A stretch of 64,000 nucleotides of DNA from Stenotrophomonas maltophilia. GTDB taxonomy: Bacteria > Pseudomonadota > Gammaproteobacteria > Xanthomonadales > Xanthomonadaceae. A program made the position numbers and the translations under genes. Location: NCBI RefSeq assembly GCF_039555535.1, contig NZ_CP154630.1, positions 1,315,001-1,379,000 on the forward strand, in the 5' to 3' direction. Of the stretch, positions 1 through 7,692 are shown piece by piece (positions within the stretch are counted from its first letter, which is position 1; each line of letters begins with the position of its first letter). The notes under the pieces were generated by a model. It made no database searches, was not told where the DNA came from, and saw only the letters and a list, made by a program, of their open reading frames with translations.

Positions 1-930
1 GCCGGCACCAGCGTGGCCATCACCCGCAACAGCCTGAAGAGCAACGACCAGGTGCTGGTCGGCCTGCTCCCGGCCGCGGGCCAGCCGATCGGCGAGCTGC
101 GCGCGCTGACCCCAGCCGCTGGCGACGTACTGAAGGACGTGTCCTTCGGCGACTACGAGCAGTTCGAGTTCAAGGGCTGGAACAACGACACCGTGCACGG
201 CTACGTGGTCAAGCCGCACAACTACCAGGAAGGCAAGTCCTACCCGGTCGCATTCCTGATCCACGGCGGTCCGCAGGGCAGTTTCGGCAACGGCTGGAGC
301 TATCGCTGGAACCCGCAGACCTACGCGGGCCAGGGCTACGCGGTGGTGATGATCGACTTCCACGGTTCCACTGGCTACGGCCAGGCCTTCACCGATGCGA
401 TCAGCCAGCACTGGGGCGACCGCCCGCTGGAAGACCTGCAGAAGGGCTGGGACGCGGCGCTGAAGAAGTATTCCTTCCTCAACGGTGAAAAGGCCTGTGC
501 GCTGGGCGCCAGCTACGGCGGCTTCATGGTCAACTGGATCGCCGGCAACTGGAACAGCCCGTTCAAGTGCCTGGTCAACCATGACGGCGTGTTCGACCAG
601 CGCATGATGGGTTACGCCACCGAAGAACTGTGGTTCACCGAGTGGGAGCAGGGCGGTACGCCGTACCAGAAGGCGGCGAACTATGAGAAGTTCAACCCGG
701 TCAACCACGTGGCCGACTGGAAGAAGCCGATCCTGGTGATCCACGGCCAGCAGGACTTCCGCATTCCGGTCGAGCAGGGCCTGGCTGCGTTCACCGCTGC
801 CCAGCGCCAGGGCATCGAATCGAAGTTCCTGTACTTCCCGGATGAGAACCACTGGGTGCTGAAGCCGAACAACAGCATCCTGTGGCACGACACCGTCAAT
901 GCCTGGCTGAAGCAGCACATCGGCGAATAA
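1..930 (+). CDS. S9 family (prolyl oligopeptidase-type) peptidase, C-terminal part
   Basis: The reading frame is open from the first base, so the gene begins upstream of the window; 309 C-terminal residues are visible. They form the alpha/beta-hydrolase catalytic domain of a dipeptidyl/acylaminoacyl peptidase. The nucleophile motif GASYGGF places Ser at visible residue 171, Asp lies in GQQDFRIP at about 252, and His in DENHW at about 284, in the expected order. An oxyanion-side HGGPQGSFG motif is near residue 85. The missing N-terminal part should hold the beta-propeller. Such enzymes cleave short peptides, often in the periplasm; the signal peptide, if any, is outside the window. A strong GC hairpin follows the stop. 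Confidence 0.93.
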   Translation, partial: AGTSVAITRNSLKSNDQVLVGLLPAAGQPIGELRALTPAAGDVLKDVSFGDYEQFEFKGWNNDTVHGYVVKPHNYQEGKSYPVAFLIHGGPQGSFGNGWSYRWNPQTYAGQGYAVVMIDFHGSTGYGQAFTDAISQHWGDRPLEDLQKGWDAALKKYSFLNGEKACALGASYGGFMVNWIAGNWNSPFKCLVNHDGVFDQRMMGYATEELWFTEWEQGGTPYQKAANYEKFNPVNHVADWKKPILVIHGQQDFRIPVEQGLAAFTAAQRQGIESKFLYFPDENHWVLKPNNSILWHDTVNAWLKQHIGE

Positions 931-938
931 GCCGGTCC

Positions 939-970
939 AGCGCCGCCCCCCGGGGCGGCGCTCTGCTTGT
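939..970 (+). terminator. GC-rich terminator hairpin after the S9 peptidase
   Basis: The arms AGCGCCGCCCC (939-949) and GGGGCGGCGCT (952-962) pair just after the TAA stop, followed by a weakly T-rich stretch. This is a plausible intrinsic terminator, although the T run is poor. Confidence 0.6.
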
Positions 971-971
971 T

Positions 972-1045
972 GTAGAGCCGAGCCATGCTCGGCTGCTCTG
1001 TGCCTCCTTTCCCGCCAACAGCAGCCGAGCATGGCTCGGCTCTAC
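972..1045. repeat. Inverted pair of SMAG (GTAG-type REP) palindromes
   Basis: The left unit starts GTAGAGCCGAGC and the right unit ends GCTCGGCTCTAC, each a small GCCGAGC/GCTCGGC hairpin, and the two units are inverted relative to each other. GTAG-headed palindromes are the abundant SMAG/REP family of S. maltophilia, thought to be moved by RAYT transposases. This pair ends 12 nt before the start codon of the DUF819 gene, so it probably lies in that gene's leader. Confidence 0.85.
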
Positions 1046-1057
1046 ATGAGCGCATGC

Positions 1058-2302
1058 ATGCCTTCGACTGCTCTGATCCAGAACGACATCGTCGTCTTTG
1101 GTTTGATCGCCGCCACGCTCGGCGCCGTGTTCTGGACCGCCTCCCGTGAGCAGGGCCTGTGGAAGCGCTTCTACACCTTCGTGCCGGCGCTGCTGCTGTG
1201 CTACCTGATTCCCGGCATCTACAACACCGTCGGCCTGATCGACGGGCAGAACACCAGGCTCTACAACCCGATCGCGCGCGACATCCTGCTGCCGGCGGCG
1301 CTGATCCTGCTCACCCTGGCGGTGGACATCAAGGGCATCCTGCGGCTCGGCCCGAAGCTGGTGCTGATGTACCTGGGCGCTTCGGCCAGCATCATGCTCG
1401 GCGCGGTAGTGGCTTTCCTGCTGATGCGCGCCGTACATCCGGAAACCGTGGCCGGTGACACCTGGGCCGGCATGGCCGCGTTGGCGGGCAGCTGGATCGG
1501 TGGCGGCGCCAACATGCTGGCGATGCGCGAAGTGTTCGACGTCAACGCCACCACGTTCGGCCAGTTCGCGGTGGTCGACGTGGGTGTCGGCTACGTGTGG
1601 ATGGCCGCTCTGATCTTCCTGGCCGGGCGTACCGCGAAGATCGATGCACGCAGCGGCGCAGATACCTCGGCCATCGATGAGCTGAAGGAGCGCATCGCGC
1701 GCTTCCAGGCTGAGCATGAACGCATTCCCAGCCTCACCGACCTGATGTTGATCGTGGCGGTGGCCTTTGGCGGTGTCGGGCTGGCCCACGCCATTGGCGC
1801 GCCGCTGGCGGCGTGGTTCAAGGCCAATGTCAGCTGGGCTGCGCAGTTCAGCCTGGATGCGCCGTTCGTGTGGGTGGTGGTGCTGTCGACCACGTTGGGC
1901 CTCAGCCTCAGTTTCACCCGTGCACGCAATCTCGAGGGCGCGGGTGCATCGCGCCTGGGCTCGCTGCTGCTGTACTTCCTGATCGCCTGCATCGGCATGC
2001 AGATGGATCTGCTGGCGCTGCTGGACCGTCCGTGGCTGTTCCTGCTGGGCATCATCTGGATCAGCGTGCACATCGTGCTGCTGTGGTGCCTGGGCAAGCT
2101 GCTGAAAGTGCCGTTCTTCTACTTCGCCATCGGCTCGCAATCGAACATCGGTGGGCCAGCCTCGGCACCGGTGGTGGCCGCGGCGTTCCATCCGGCGCTG
2201 GCGCCGGTGGGCGTGCTGCTGGGCACGATGGGCTACGCCACCGGCACCTATCTGGCCTACATCGTCGGCATCACCCTGCGCGCGCTGGCCGGGCAGGGTT
2301 GA
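1058..2302 (+). CDS. DUF819 family integral membrane protein (copy 1)
   Basis: This 414-residue polytopic membrane protein has roughly ten hydrophobic segments and a cytoplasmic-looking charged stretch around residues 200-225 (ELKERIARFQAEHERIP). The DUF819 family (YjcL-like) resembles transporters, but no substrate is established. I start at the ATG at 1058, giving MPSTALIQNDIV, because it aligns with the start [15 protein letters not shown] of the paralogue at 16737; an earlier in-frame ATG at 1031 lies inside the SMAG repeat. The two copies are nearly co-linear throughout, with near-identical blocks such as [18 protein letters not shown] and [10 protein letters not shown] second SMAG pair follows the stop. 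Confidence 0.88.
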   Translation: MPSTALIQNDIVVFGLIAATLGAVFWTASREQGLWKRFYTFVPALLLCYLIPGIYNTVGLIDGQNTRLYNPIARDILLPAALILLTLAVDIKGILRLGPKLVLMYLGASASIMLGAVVAFLLMRAVHPETVAGDTWAGMAALAGSWIGGGANMLAMREVFDVNATTFGQFAVVDVGVGYVWMAALIFLAGRTAKIDARSGADTSAIDELKERIARFQAEHERIPSLTDLMLIVAVAFGGVGLAHAIGAPLAAWFKANVSWAAQFSLDAPFVWVVVLSTTLGLSLSFTRARNLEGAGASRLGSLLLYFLIACIGMQMDLLALLDRPWLFLLGIIWISVHIVLLWCLGKLLKVPFFYFAIGSQSNIGGPASAPVVAAAFHPALAPVGVLLGTMGYATGTYLAYIVGITLRALAGQG

Positions 2303-2306
2303 TCCT

Positions 2307-2387
2307 GTAGAGCCGAGCCCAAGCTCGGCTGCTCTTCGTCGTCACCTGCACGAATGCAAAAGCAGCCGAGCATGGGCTCGGCTCTAC
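2307..2387. repeat. Inverted pair of SMAG palindromes
   Basis: GTAGAGCCGAGCCCAAGCTCGGC opens the first unit in slightly interrupted form and GCTCGGCTCTAC closes the second, with about 30 nt between the hairpins. It lies directly after the stop of the DUF819 gene and may act as a transcript 3' end. Confidence 0.82.
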
Positions 2388-2388
2388 A

Positions 2389-2433
2389 GTAGATCCACGC
2401 CATGCGTGGATGGTGCGGACCACGGTCCGCACC
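2389..2433. repeat. SMAG variant plus adjacent palindrome
   Basis: GTAG is followed by the palindrome ATCCACGCCATGCGTGGAT (to 2411), a different SMAG stem class. Directly after it lies a second hairpin, GGTGCGGACC paired with GGTCCGCACC (2412-2433). Together they separate the convergent DUF819 gene and the HExxH gene. Confidence 0.75.
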
Positions 2434-2445
2434 CACCAGCGGCGG

Positions 2446-2928
2446 TTACGCCGCCTGCAGCAACCCGCGTTCGATCAACCAGGCTCTGGCGTCTTCGGCA
2501 TCCTGCTCGAACCACGCCCGGGTAGACCCCAGCCGATACGTATACCCCCAGGCATCCATGTCGGCCATCAGCCGCGCACTGCCGACACCCGGCAACCGCC
2601 CGGCCAGCACGATCTGCAGGTAGCAGGTGGCATCTTCCTCGGCCACCGAGTCGGTGGCGTCGGTGTGCACCTGCGCGCGCCGCTCCGGCGGCAATACGAT
2701 CAGGTGGCAGGCTTCGTGCAGCATCGAGTGCACGGGGGTGTCATCGCGCACATAGACATTGCTGGCGATGATGCCCGCCTCGGGCTCGCCCCAGTAGCTG
2801 CCGGGAATCGGTTCGCCGGCCGCCACGTGGTGCAGCAGCAGGCCATGCGCGGCGAGCAGGCACTGCGCGTCGGTGAAGGCGATGTCGCCCACGCAGGTGA
2901 TGTCCTCGGCGGTCGTCGTATCGGTCAT
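2446..2928 (-). CDS. Hypothetical protein with HExxH motif, downstream of minE
   Basis: This 160-residue acidic protein has no signal peptide or membrane segment. Residues 71-75 read HEACH inside MLHEACHLIVLP, a fit to the HExxH zinc-protease signature on a hydrophobic helix, and an acidic EED follows at 97-99, within range of a third zinc ligand. I start at MTDTTTAED (2928); a longer frame to 3036 runs through the minE 3' end. It is co-directional with minCDE and begins 47 nt after the minE stop, so it may be co-transcribed, although a GC hairpin separates them. I do not recognise a named family. The metallopeptidase function is inferred from the motif alone. Confidence 0.75.
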   Translation of the reverse strand: MTDTTTAEDITCVGDIAFTDAQCLLAAHGLLLHHVAAGEPIPGSYWGEPEAGIIASNVYVRDDTPVHSMLHEACHLIVLPPERRAQVHTDATDSVAEEDATCYLQIVLAGRLPGVGSARLMADMDAWGYTYRLGSTRAWFEQDAEDARAWLIERGLLQAA

Positions 2929-2940
2929 GCAGGTCACGCA

Positions 2941-2968
2941 GCCCCGCCCATGCAGGCACGGGCGGGGC
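2941..2968 (-). terminator. GC hairpin between minE and the HExxH gene
   Basis: GCCCCGCCC (2941-2949) pairs with GGGCGGGGC (2960-2968). It sits right after the minE stop and could end or attenuate minCDE transcription; there is no T run on the minus strand. Confidence 0.4.
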
Positions 2969-2974
2969 GGGGCA

Positions 2975-3235
2975 TCAGGGTTTGTCCGGGCCTTCAGGCA
3001 GCGCCACGGAGATGTCCAGCACATCGTGCTGGCCATCCTTCACCAGGTCGACCTTCACTGCATCGACGTCGATGTTCACGTACTTCTTGATCACTTCCAG
3101 CAGCTCGCGCTGCAGCAGCGGCAGGTAGTCCGGGCCACCGCGGTGGCTGCGTTCCTGCGCGATGATGATCTGCAGGCGGTTCTTTGCGGTTTCGGCGGTG
3201 GTCTTCTTCGCTTTGAGGAAATCGAACAGGCCCAT
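2975..3235 (-). CDS. minE: Cell division topological specificity factor MinE
   Basis: The 86-residue protein starts [11 protein letters not shown], the usual N-terminal membrane-targeting segment. It continues with a MinD-interacting helix ([16 protein letters not shown]) and the dimeric beta domain ending in EGPDKP. MinE stimulates the MinD ATPase and drives MinCD oscillation so that the division septum forms at mid-cell. The start codon lies 2 nt downstream of the minD stop, indicating tight coupling as the last core gene of minCDE. Length matches the family. Confidence 0.97.
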   Translation of the reverse strand: MGLFDFLKAKKTTAETAKNRLQIIIAQERSHRGGPDYLPLLQRELLEVIKKYVNIDVDAVKVDLVKDGQHDVLDISVALPEGPDKP

Positions 3236-3237
3236 GC

Positions 3238-4047
3238 TTACCCTCCGAACAGCTTGCTGAAGAAGCCCTTCTTCTCGACGCTGGTGAAGCGCATCGGGCG
3301 ATCTTCGCCGAGGATGCGCGCGACGGCGTCGTCATACGCCTGGCCGGCGGCGGATTCGACATCCAGGATGACCGGCTCGCCCTTGTTGGAGGCATTGAGC
3401 ACGTCGCCCGATTCCGGAATCACGCCGATGGCCTTCAGGCCAAGGACTTCCTCGACGTCGGCGATGCTGAGCATCTCGCCGGTTTCCACGCGCAGCGGGG
3501 TGTAGCGGGTCAGCAGCAGGAACGCGGGCACGTTCTGCCCGGATTCGGCCTTGTGGGTCTTCGAGTCCAGCAGGCCGATGATGCGGTCGGAGTCGCGCAC
3601 CGAGGACACTTCCGGGTTCACCACCACCACGGCGCGGTCGGCGAAATACATCGCCAGGAACGCACCCTTCTCGATGCCGGCCGGCGAGTCGCAGATGATG
3701 TAGTCGAAGCCATCGGCGGCCAGGTCCTTCAGTACCTTGCCCACGCCTTCCTGGGTCAGTGCATCCTTGTCGCGGGTCTGCGAGGCGGCCAGCACGTACA
3801 GGTTGTCGAAGCGCTTGTCCTTGATCAGGGCCTGCTTGAGGGTGGCTTCGCCGTGCACGACGTTGACGAAGTCGTACACCACGCGGCGTTCGCAGCCCAT
3901 GATCAGGTCGAGGTTGCGCAGGCCGACGTCGAAGTCGATCACCGCCACCTTCTTGCCGCGCCGCGCCAGGCCACAGGCCAGGCTTGCGCTGGAAGTGGTC
4001 TTGCCCACGCCGCCCTTGCCGGAGGTGACTACGATGATTTCAGCCAA
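3238..4047 (-). CDS. minD: Septum site-determining ATPase MinD
   Basis: This 269-residue ParA/MinD-type ATPase carries the deviant Walker A motif GKGGVGKTT at residues 10-18. Residues such as [11 protein letters not shown] correspond to the switch II region, and an amphipathic C-terminal tail (FFSKLFGG) would bind the membrane in the ATP state. MinD recruits MinC to the membrane and is released by MinE. It lies 37 nt downstream of minC and 2 nt upstream of minE. Confidence 0.97.
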   Translation of the reverse strand: MAEIIVVTSGKGGVGKTTSSASLACGLARRGKKVAVIDFDVGLRNLDLIMGCERRVVYDFVNVVHGEATLKQALIKDKRFDNLYVLAASQTRDKDALTQEGVGKVLKDLAADGFDYIICDSPAGIEKGAFLAMYFADRAVVVVNPEVSSVRDSDRIIGLLDSKTHKAESGQNVPAFLLLTRYTPLRVETGEMLSIADVEEVLGLKAIGVIPESGDVLNASNKGEPVILDVESAAGQAYDDAVARILGEDRPMRFTSVEKKGFFSKLFGG

Positions 4048-4084
4048 AGGACTTCTCCTGGTTCTGCATTAGTTTGGGGCTGCG

Positions 4085-4870
4085 TCAGTCCAGCGCAGCG
4101 ATCTTGATCTGGTCCTGTTCCAGCCACACCTGCACGGCCTTGCCGCGCAGGTTGTCCGGTACATCGTCCAGTACCTTGTAGTGGCCTGCAATGGCCACCA
4201 GTTCCGCATGGAAATCACGGCAGAAGATGCGTGCCGCGGTGTTGCCCTGGGCCCCTGCCAGCGCGCGGCCGCGCAGGGTGCCGTAGATATGGATGCTGCC
4301 ATCGGCGATGACCTCGGCGCCGGCGCCGACGGTGGCCATCACGGTCAGGTCGCAGTTCTCCGCGTACAGCTGCTGGCCCGAACGCACGTTGCCCAGCTGC
4401 ATGCGGCCCGGTTGCGGTGCGGCTGCATCGGCGACCTTGGCCACCGGTGCGGCCGGGGCCGGCTTCGGCTCGGCACGAACGGCGCGGCGCGGTTCCGGCG
4501 CGGGCGGCGGGGCCGGTTCGGCCTCAACACGCTCGTACTGGGCGCGGAACTTGGCCAGCAGCGGCAGGCCGAGCTGCTGCGAGAGCAGGTCGACCGCGCT
4601 GGTGCCATAGGCCAGCGCCACCGGCAGCACGCCGGCGCTGCGCAGGCCATCGACCAGCGCCTGCGCGGTGGCCACGTCCGGCACCTGGCTCAGGCCGCCG
4701 AAATCGAGGATCACCGCCGCGCGGCCGAACAGCTTCGGCGCGCGGGTCACGCGCTCGCGCATTTCCTGCACGAGGCGTTCGACATCAAGGGTACGGATGC
4801 GCAGGTTGGCGATGCCCACCTGGCCGATCTTCAGTTCACCGGCCTGTTCGTAATCGAAATTCACCGCCAC
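4085..4870 (-). CDS. minC: Septum site-determining protein MinC
   Basis: MinC inhibits FtsZ polymerisation away from mid-cell. The N-terminal domain begins around VNFDYEQAGELKIGQVG. A Pro/Ala-rich linker (about residues 110-150) leads to the C-terminal beta-helix that binds MinD, with GMMI-like turns such as GAEVIADGSIHIYG. I choose GTG at 4870, which lies 2 nt after the stop of the acetyltransferase gene and gives 261 residues; GTG at 4864 is equally possible. An ATG at 4927 would add 19 residues and overlap the upstream gene by 55 nt. Confidence 0.92.
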   Translation of the reverse strand: MAVNFDYEQAGELKIGQVGIANLRIRTLDVERLVQEMRERVTRAPKLFGRAAVILDFGGLSQVPDVATAQALVDGLRSAGVLPVALAYGTSAVDLLSQQLGLPLLAKFRAQYERVEAEPAPPPAPEPRRAVRAEPKPAPAAPVAKVADAAAPQPGRMQLGNVRSGQQLYAENCDLTVMATVGAGAEVIADGSIHIYGTLRGRALAGAQGNTAARIFCRDFHAELVAIAGHYKVLDDVPDNLRGKAVQVWLEQDQIKIAALD

Positions 4871-4872
4871 GC

Positions 4873-5469
4873 TCAGGTCCCCGTCGGCCGCTGTGCCTGC
4901 GCCGGCAGTTGCCGGGCGCGTGTCCATGCCACATCCGGCAGCTTGCCGCCGTAGGTCTCCTGGACCCACGGGTAGCTGCACAGTTCCTTGGCCAGCATGC
5001 TGGCACGCACATCGACCTGGGCCATGGTGTTCTGGCCCAGCTCGCGGAAGCCGAAGCTGCCGTGGAAGAGCAGGGCGGCATCGGCGCCATGGTCGAGGAA
5101 GACTTCGCAGGTCATCTGCGGGTAGCGCAGCTCGGCAAAGCTCTGCGCGTCGGCATAGAACGCACGGCCGACGCCACCGCCGCGGCGGCGGCTGGCGACC
5201 ACGATGCGGTCGATGTAGAAGAACGGGGTGTCCAGATGCTGCTTGAACCAGGCGAAGTTGCTGCTGTCGTGCTGGCTGTCGCTGCCGAAGCCGATCAGGA
5301 AGCCGGCCAGGTTGCCGTCGCGCTCGGCGACGCGGAAATACTCAGCGGTTTCATAGAACAGGCGCAGGCGGGCCGCATCCAGGGGAAGGATGGCCAGGCC
5401 AGCGTTGTTGTTCAAAGCCAGGACGGAATCGAGCTCGTGCTCGCGCACGTCGCGGATGACAATCGACAT
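4873..5469 (-). CDS. GNAT family N-acetyltransferase
   Basis: The 198-residue protein has the GNAT fold: an N-terminal beta strand (MSIVIRDVREHELDSVLALNN), a central strand with FLIGF, and the acetyl-CoA pyrophosphate-binding loop RRRGGGVGRAF around residue 100. A DHGADAALLFHGSFGFRE segment is typical of the C-terminal part. Its substrate is unknown. It lies immediately upstream of minC on the same strand and probably heads that transcription unit. Confidence 0.85.
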   Translation of the reverse strand: MSIVIRDVREHELDSVLALNNNAGLAILPLDAARLRLFYETAEYFRVAERDGNLAGFLIGFGSDSQHDSSNFAWFKQHLDTPFFYIDRIVVASRRRGGGVGRAFYADAQSFAELRYPQMTCEVFLDHGADAALLFHGSFGFRELGQNTMAQVDVRASMLAKELCSYPWVQETYGGKLPDVAWTRARQLPAQAQRPTGT

Positions 5470-5620
5470 TGTGACTCCGTGGGGTAACGCGGTTGGTCCA
5501 TCAAGGGACCCTGCGCACGATTATTGCATGCCCGGGGTGGGCTGCGGCATGAACAGGCGACCGCGGAGGCATGACTTCCGTGGGAGTGCGTGACGCAGGC
5601 CGGCCCCGTAGAGTGCTGGC

Positions 5621-6817
5621 ATGTTGGGAGTCCTCAGCCATACCCGCGTCCTCCGCCTGGCCGGCCTGTTCACCTGGGTCATGGTCGGCCTGCCCCTGGC
5701 GTACTCGCAGTTCGAGAACCTGCACAGCCGCAGCGACATGGGCGGCTGGGCGATCCTGCTGTTCGTCGCCTACCTGTCCTTCGGTACGGCCTACTACTGG
5801 TTGACCCGCATCCTGCGCAGCGACAGCCACACCAGCTGGCTGGACCGCGGCCTGCTGTTGTTGCTGACAGCCTCGGCGCTGGGGGTCAGCTTCCTCAGCG
5901 GTTCGGGCCTGGGCAGCATCCTGATGATGGTGGCCGCCGGGGTCATTCCGTGGATGTTGTCGGTACGGCTGGGGGTGCTGTGGCTGCTGGTCAGCCAGTT
6001 GGCGGTCGCTCCGGTCTATTACATGCTGCTGCGCTTCCCGCTGTTCGAAGCGGTGATGCAGTCGCTGCTGTACGGCGGCTTCTCCATGTTCATCTTCGTG
6101 ACCAGCCTGGTGGCGCGGCAGCAGACCGAGGCCCGCGACGAACAGCGTCGGCTCAATTCAGAGCTGCGTGCCACCCGCGCCCTGCTGGCCGAGAGTGCCC
6201 GCGTCAACGAGCGCACCCGTATCTCGCGCGAGCTGCATGACCTGCTGGGCCATCAACTGACCGCGCTGACCCTGAACCTGGAAGTGGCCGGGCACCTGGC
6301 CGAAGGGCAGGCGCTGGAGCATGTGAAGCGCTCCCACGCCCTGGCCAAACTGCTGCTGGGCAACGTGCGCGAGGTGGTCAGCCAGCTGCGCGAGACCGGC
6401 GCGATCGATCTGGCCGCGGCGCTGCGCCCGCTGACCGAGAACGTGCCTTCGCTGGACATCCAGCTGGACATCGAGGATCCGCTGAACGTGGAGGACCCGC
6501 AGCGGGCCCACGTGCTGCTGCGCTGCACCCAGGAGATCATCACCAACGCGGTGCGCCACGCCGGTGCCCGCCACCTGTGGATCAAGGTGTACCGTGAAGC
6601 CCCGGACCGTGTGGTGGTGGAGGCCCGCGACGACGGTGTCGGCGCGGACATGGTCAACGTGGGCAATGGCTTGCGCGGCATGCGCGAGCGCCTGCAACAA
6701 TGTGGCGGCCAGCTGCAGATCGAGACCCGTCCCGGCGAAGGCTTCCGCCTGCGGGCGACGGTGCCGGCAACGGTGCTGGTGGCCACCCTTACCAAGGTTC
6801 CTGAAGGAGTACGTTGA
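5621..6817 (+). CDS. NarL-type sensor histidine kinase (HisKA_3, DesK-like)
   Basis: This 398-residue kinase has about six hydrophobic segments in residues 10-165 and no large periplasmic domain, suggesting it senses within or at the membrane as DesK does. A coiled linker (about 168-198) leads to the HisKA_3 box RISRELHDLLGHQL with the phosphoacceptor His at 206. A HATPase_c domain follows, with TNAVRHAGA as N box and ARDDGVGADM as G1. The stop overlaps the response regulator start by 4 nt (ATGA), so the pair is translationally coupled. The signal is unknown; membrane lipid state is one possibility by family analogy. Confidence 0.93.
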   Translation: MLGVLSHTRVLRLAGLFTWVMVGLPLAYSQFENLHSRSDMGGWAILLFVAYLSFGTAYYWLTRILRSDSHTSWLDRGLLLLLTASALGVSFLSGSGLGSILMMVAAGVIPWMLSVRLGVLWLLVSQLAVAPVYYMLLRFPLFEAVMQSLLYGGFSMFIFVTSLVARQQTEARDEQRRLNSELRATRALLAESARVNERTRISRELHDLLGHQLTALTLNLEVAGHLAEGQALEHVKRSHALAKLLLGNVREVVSQLRETGAIDLAAALRPLTENVPSLDIQLDIEDPLNVEDPQRAHVLLRCTQEIITNAVRHAGARHLWIKVYREAPDRVVVEARDDGVGADMVNVGNGLRGMRERLQQCGGQLQIETRPGEGFRLRATVPATVLVATLTKVPEGVR

Positions 6818-7458
6818 TGATTCGCGTCTGCCTGGTTGATGACCAAACCCTGGTGCGGCAGGGAATCCGCTCCCTGCTGGCACTCGACGATGGCATCGAG
6901 GTGGTGGCCGAGGCCGGCGATGGCCGGCAGGCGGTGGAGCTGATCCCGCAGGTGCGCCCTGACGTGGTCCTGATGGACATGCGCATGCCGGTGATGTCCG
7001 GACTGGAAGCGCTGCAGGTGCTGTCGCGGCAGGAACAGCTGCCGCCGACCATCATCCTCACCACCTTCGACGACGATCAGCTGGTGCTGGCCGGCCTCAA
7101 GGCCGGTGCCAAGGGCTACCTGCTCAAGGATGTGACCCTGGCACAGCTGGTTGGTGCCATCCGTACCGTGGCCGAAGGCGGTTCGCTGGTGCAGCCGGCG
7201 GTCACCCAGCGCCTGTTGTCGGGCCTGGAGCACATGCGCAACGAGTTCGTCAGCCTGGACCGCCCGGACCCGCTGACCGACCGCGAGACCGAGATCCTGC
7301 GGCTGATGGCCAGCGGTTTCTCCAACAAGGAGATCGCCAACTCGCTGGGCGTAGCGGAGGGAACCATCAAGAACCACGTGTCCAACATCCTCTCCAAGCT
7401 GGGTGTGCGCGACCGTACGCGCGCGGTACTGAAGGCGTTCGAACTCCAGCTGGTCTGA
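6814..7458 (+). CDS. NarL/FixJ family response regulator
   Basis: The 214-residue regulator has a receiver domain with acidic pair DD at 8-9, phospho-acceptor Asp54 in VLMDMRMP, and Lys in YLLKDV. The C-terminal LuxR-type helix-turn-helix reads LTDRETEILRLMASGFSNKEIA. It is the partner of the kinase whose 3' end it overlaps. Its targets are unknown; the next gene, at 7693, lies 234 nt downstream and is a candidate. Confidence 0.95.
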   Translation: MMIRVCLVDDQTLVRQGIRSLLALDDGIEVVAEAGDGRQAVELIPQVRPDVVLMDMRMPVMSGLEALQVLSRQEQLPPTIILTTFDDDQLVLAGLKAGAKGYLLKDVTLAQLVGAIRTVAEGGSLVQPAVTQRLLSGLEHMRNEFVSLDRPDPLTDRETEILRLMASGFSNKEIANSLGVAEGTIKNHVSNILSKLGVRDRTRAVLKAFELQLV

Positions 7459-7692
7459 GGAAAACCGTTTCGGTACAAAGACTTGGGCGGTAGCTGGGGG
7501 TTCCGGCCAAGGTTGCCCCCTACTTGCCGGGTAGCGGTATGCGTTACCCTTCGAATTCTTTGTCCATACAAATACGCAGCCGGCAGGGAAACCGGTGCGC
7601 CAATCCCGATAAACAATGCCCGCGAAGCCTGCTAGGATTGGCGCTTCGCTTCAATCAACCCGGCCGTGGGATCGGCCCCGGAGACTCTCTGA

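Noticed and set aside
896..2191. Long minus-strand frame opposite the DUF819 gene
   Set aside because: Its composition (Gln, His and Arg rich) is that of an antisense shadow in high-GC DNA, while the plus-strand frame has clear homology.
7459..7692. Possible riboswitch or promoter before the SRPBCC gene
   Set aside because: I saw a weak TAGGAT preceded by TAAACA at 17 nt but no conserved riboswitch core, so it is not listed as a feature.
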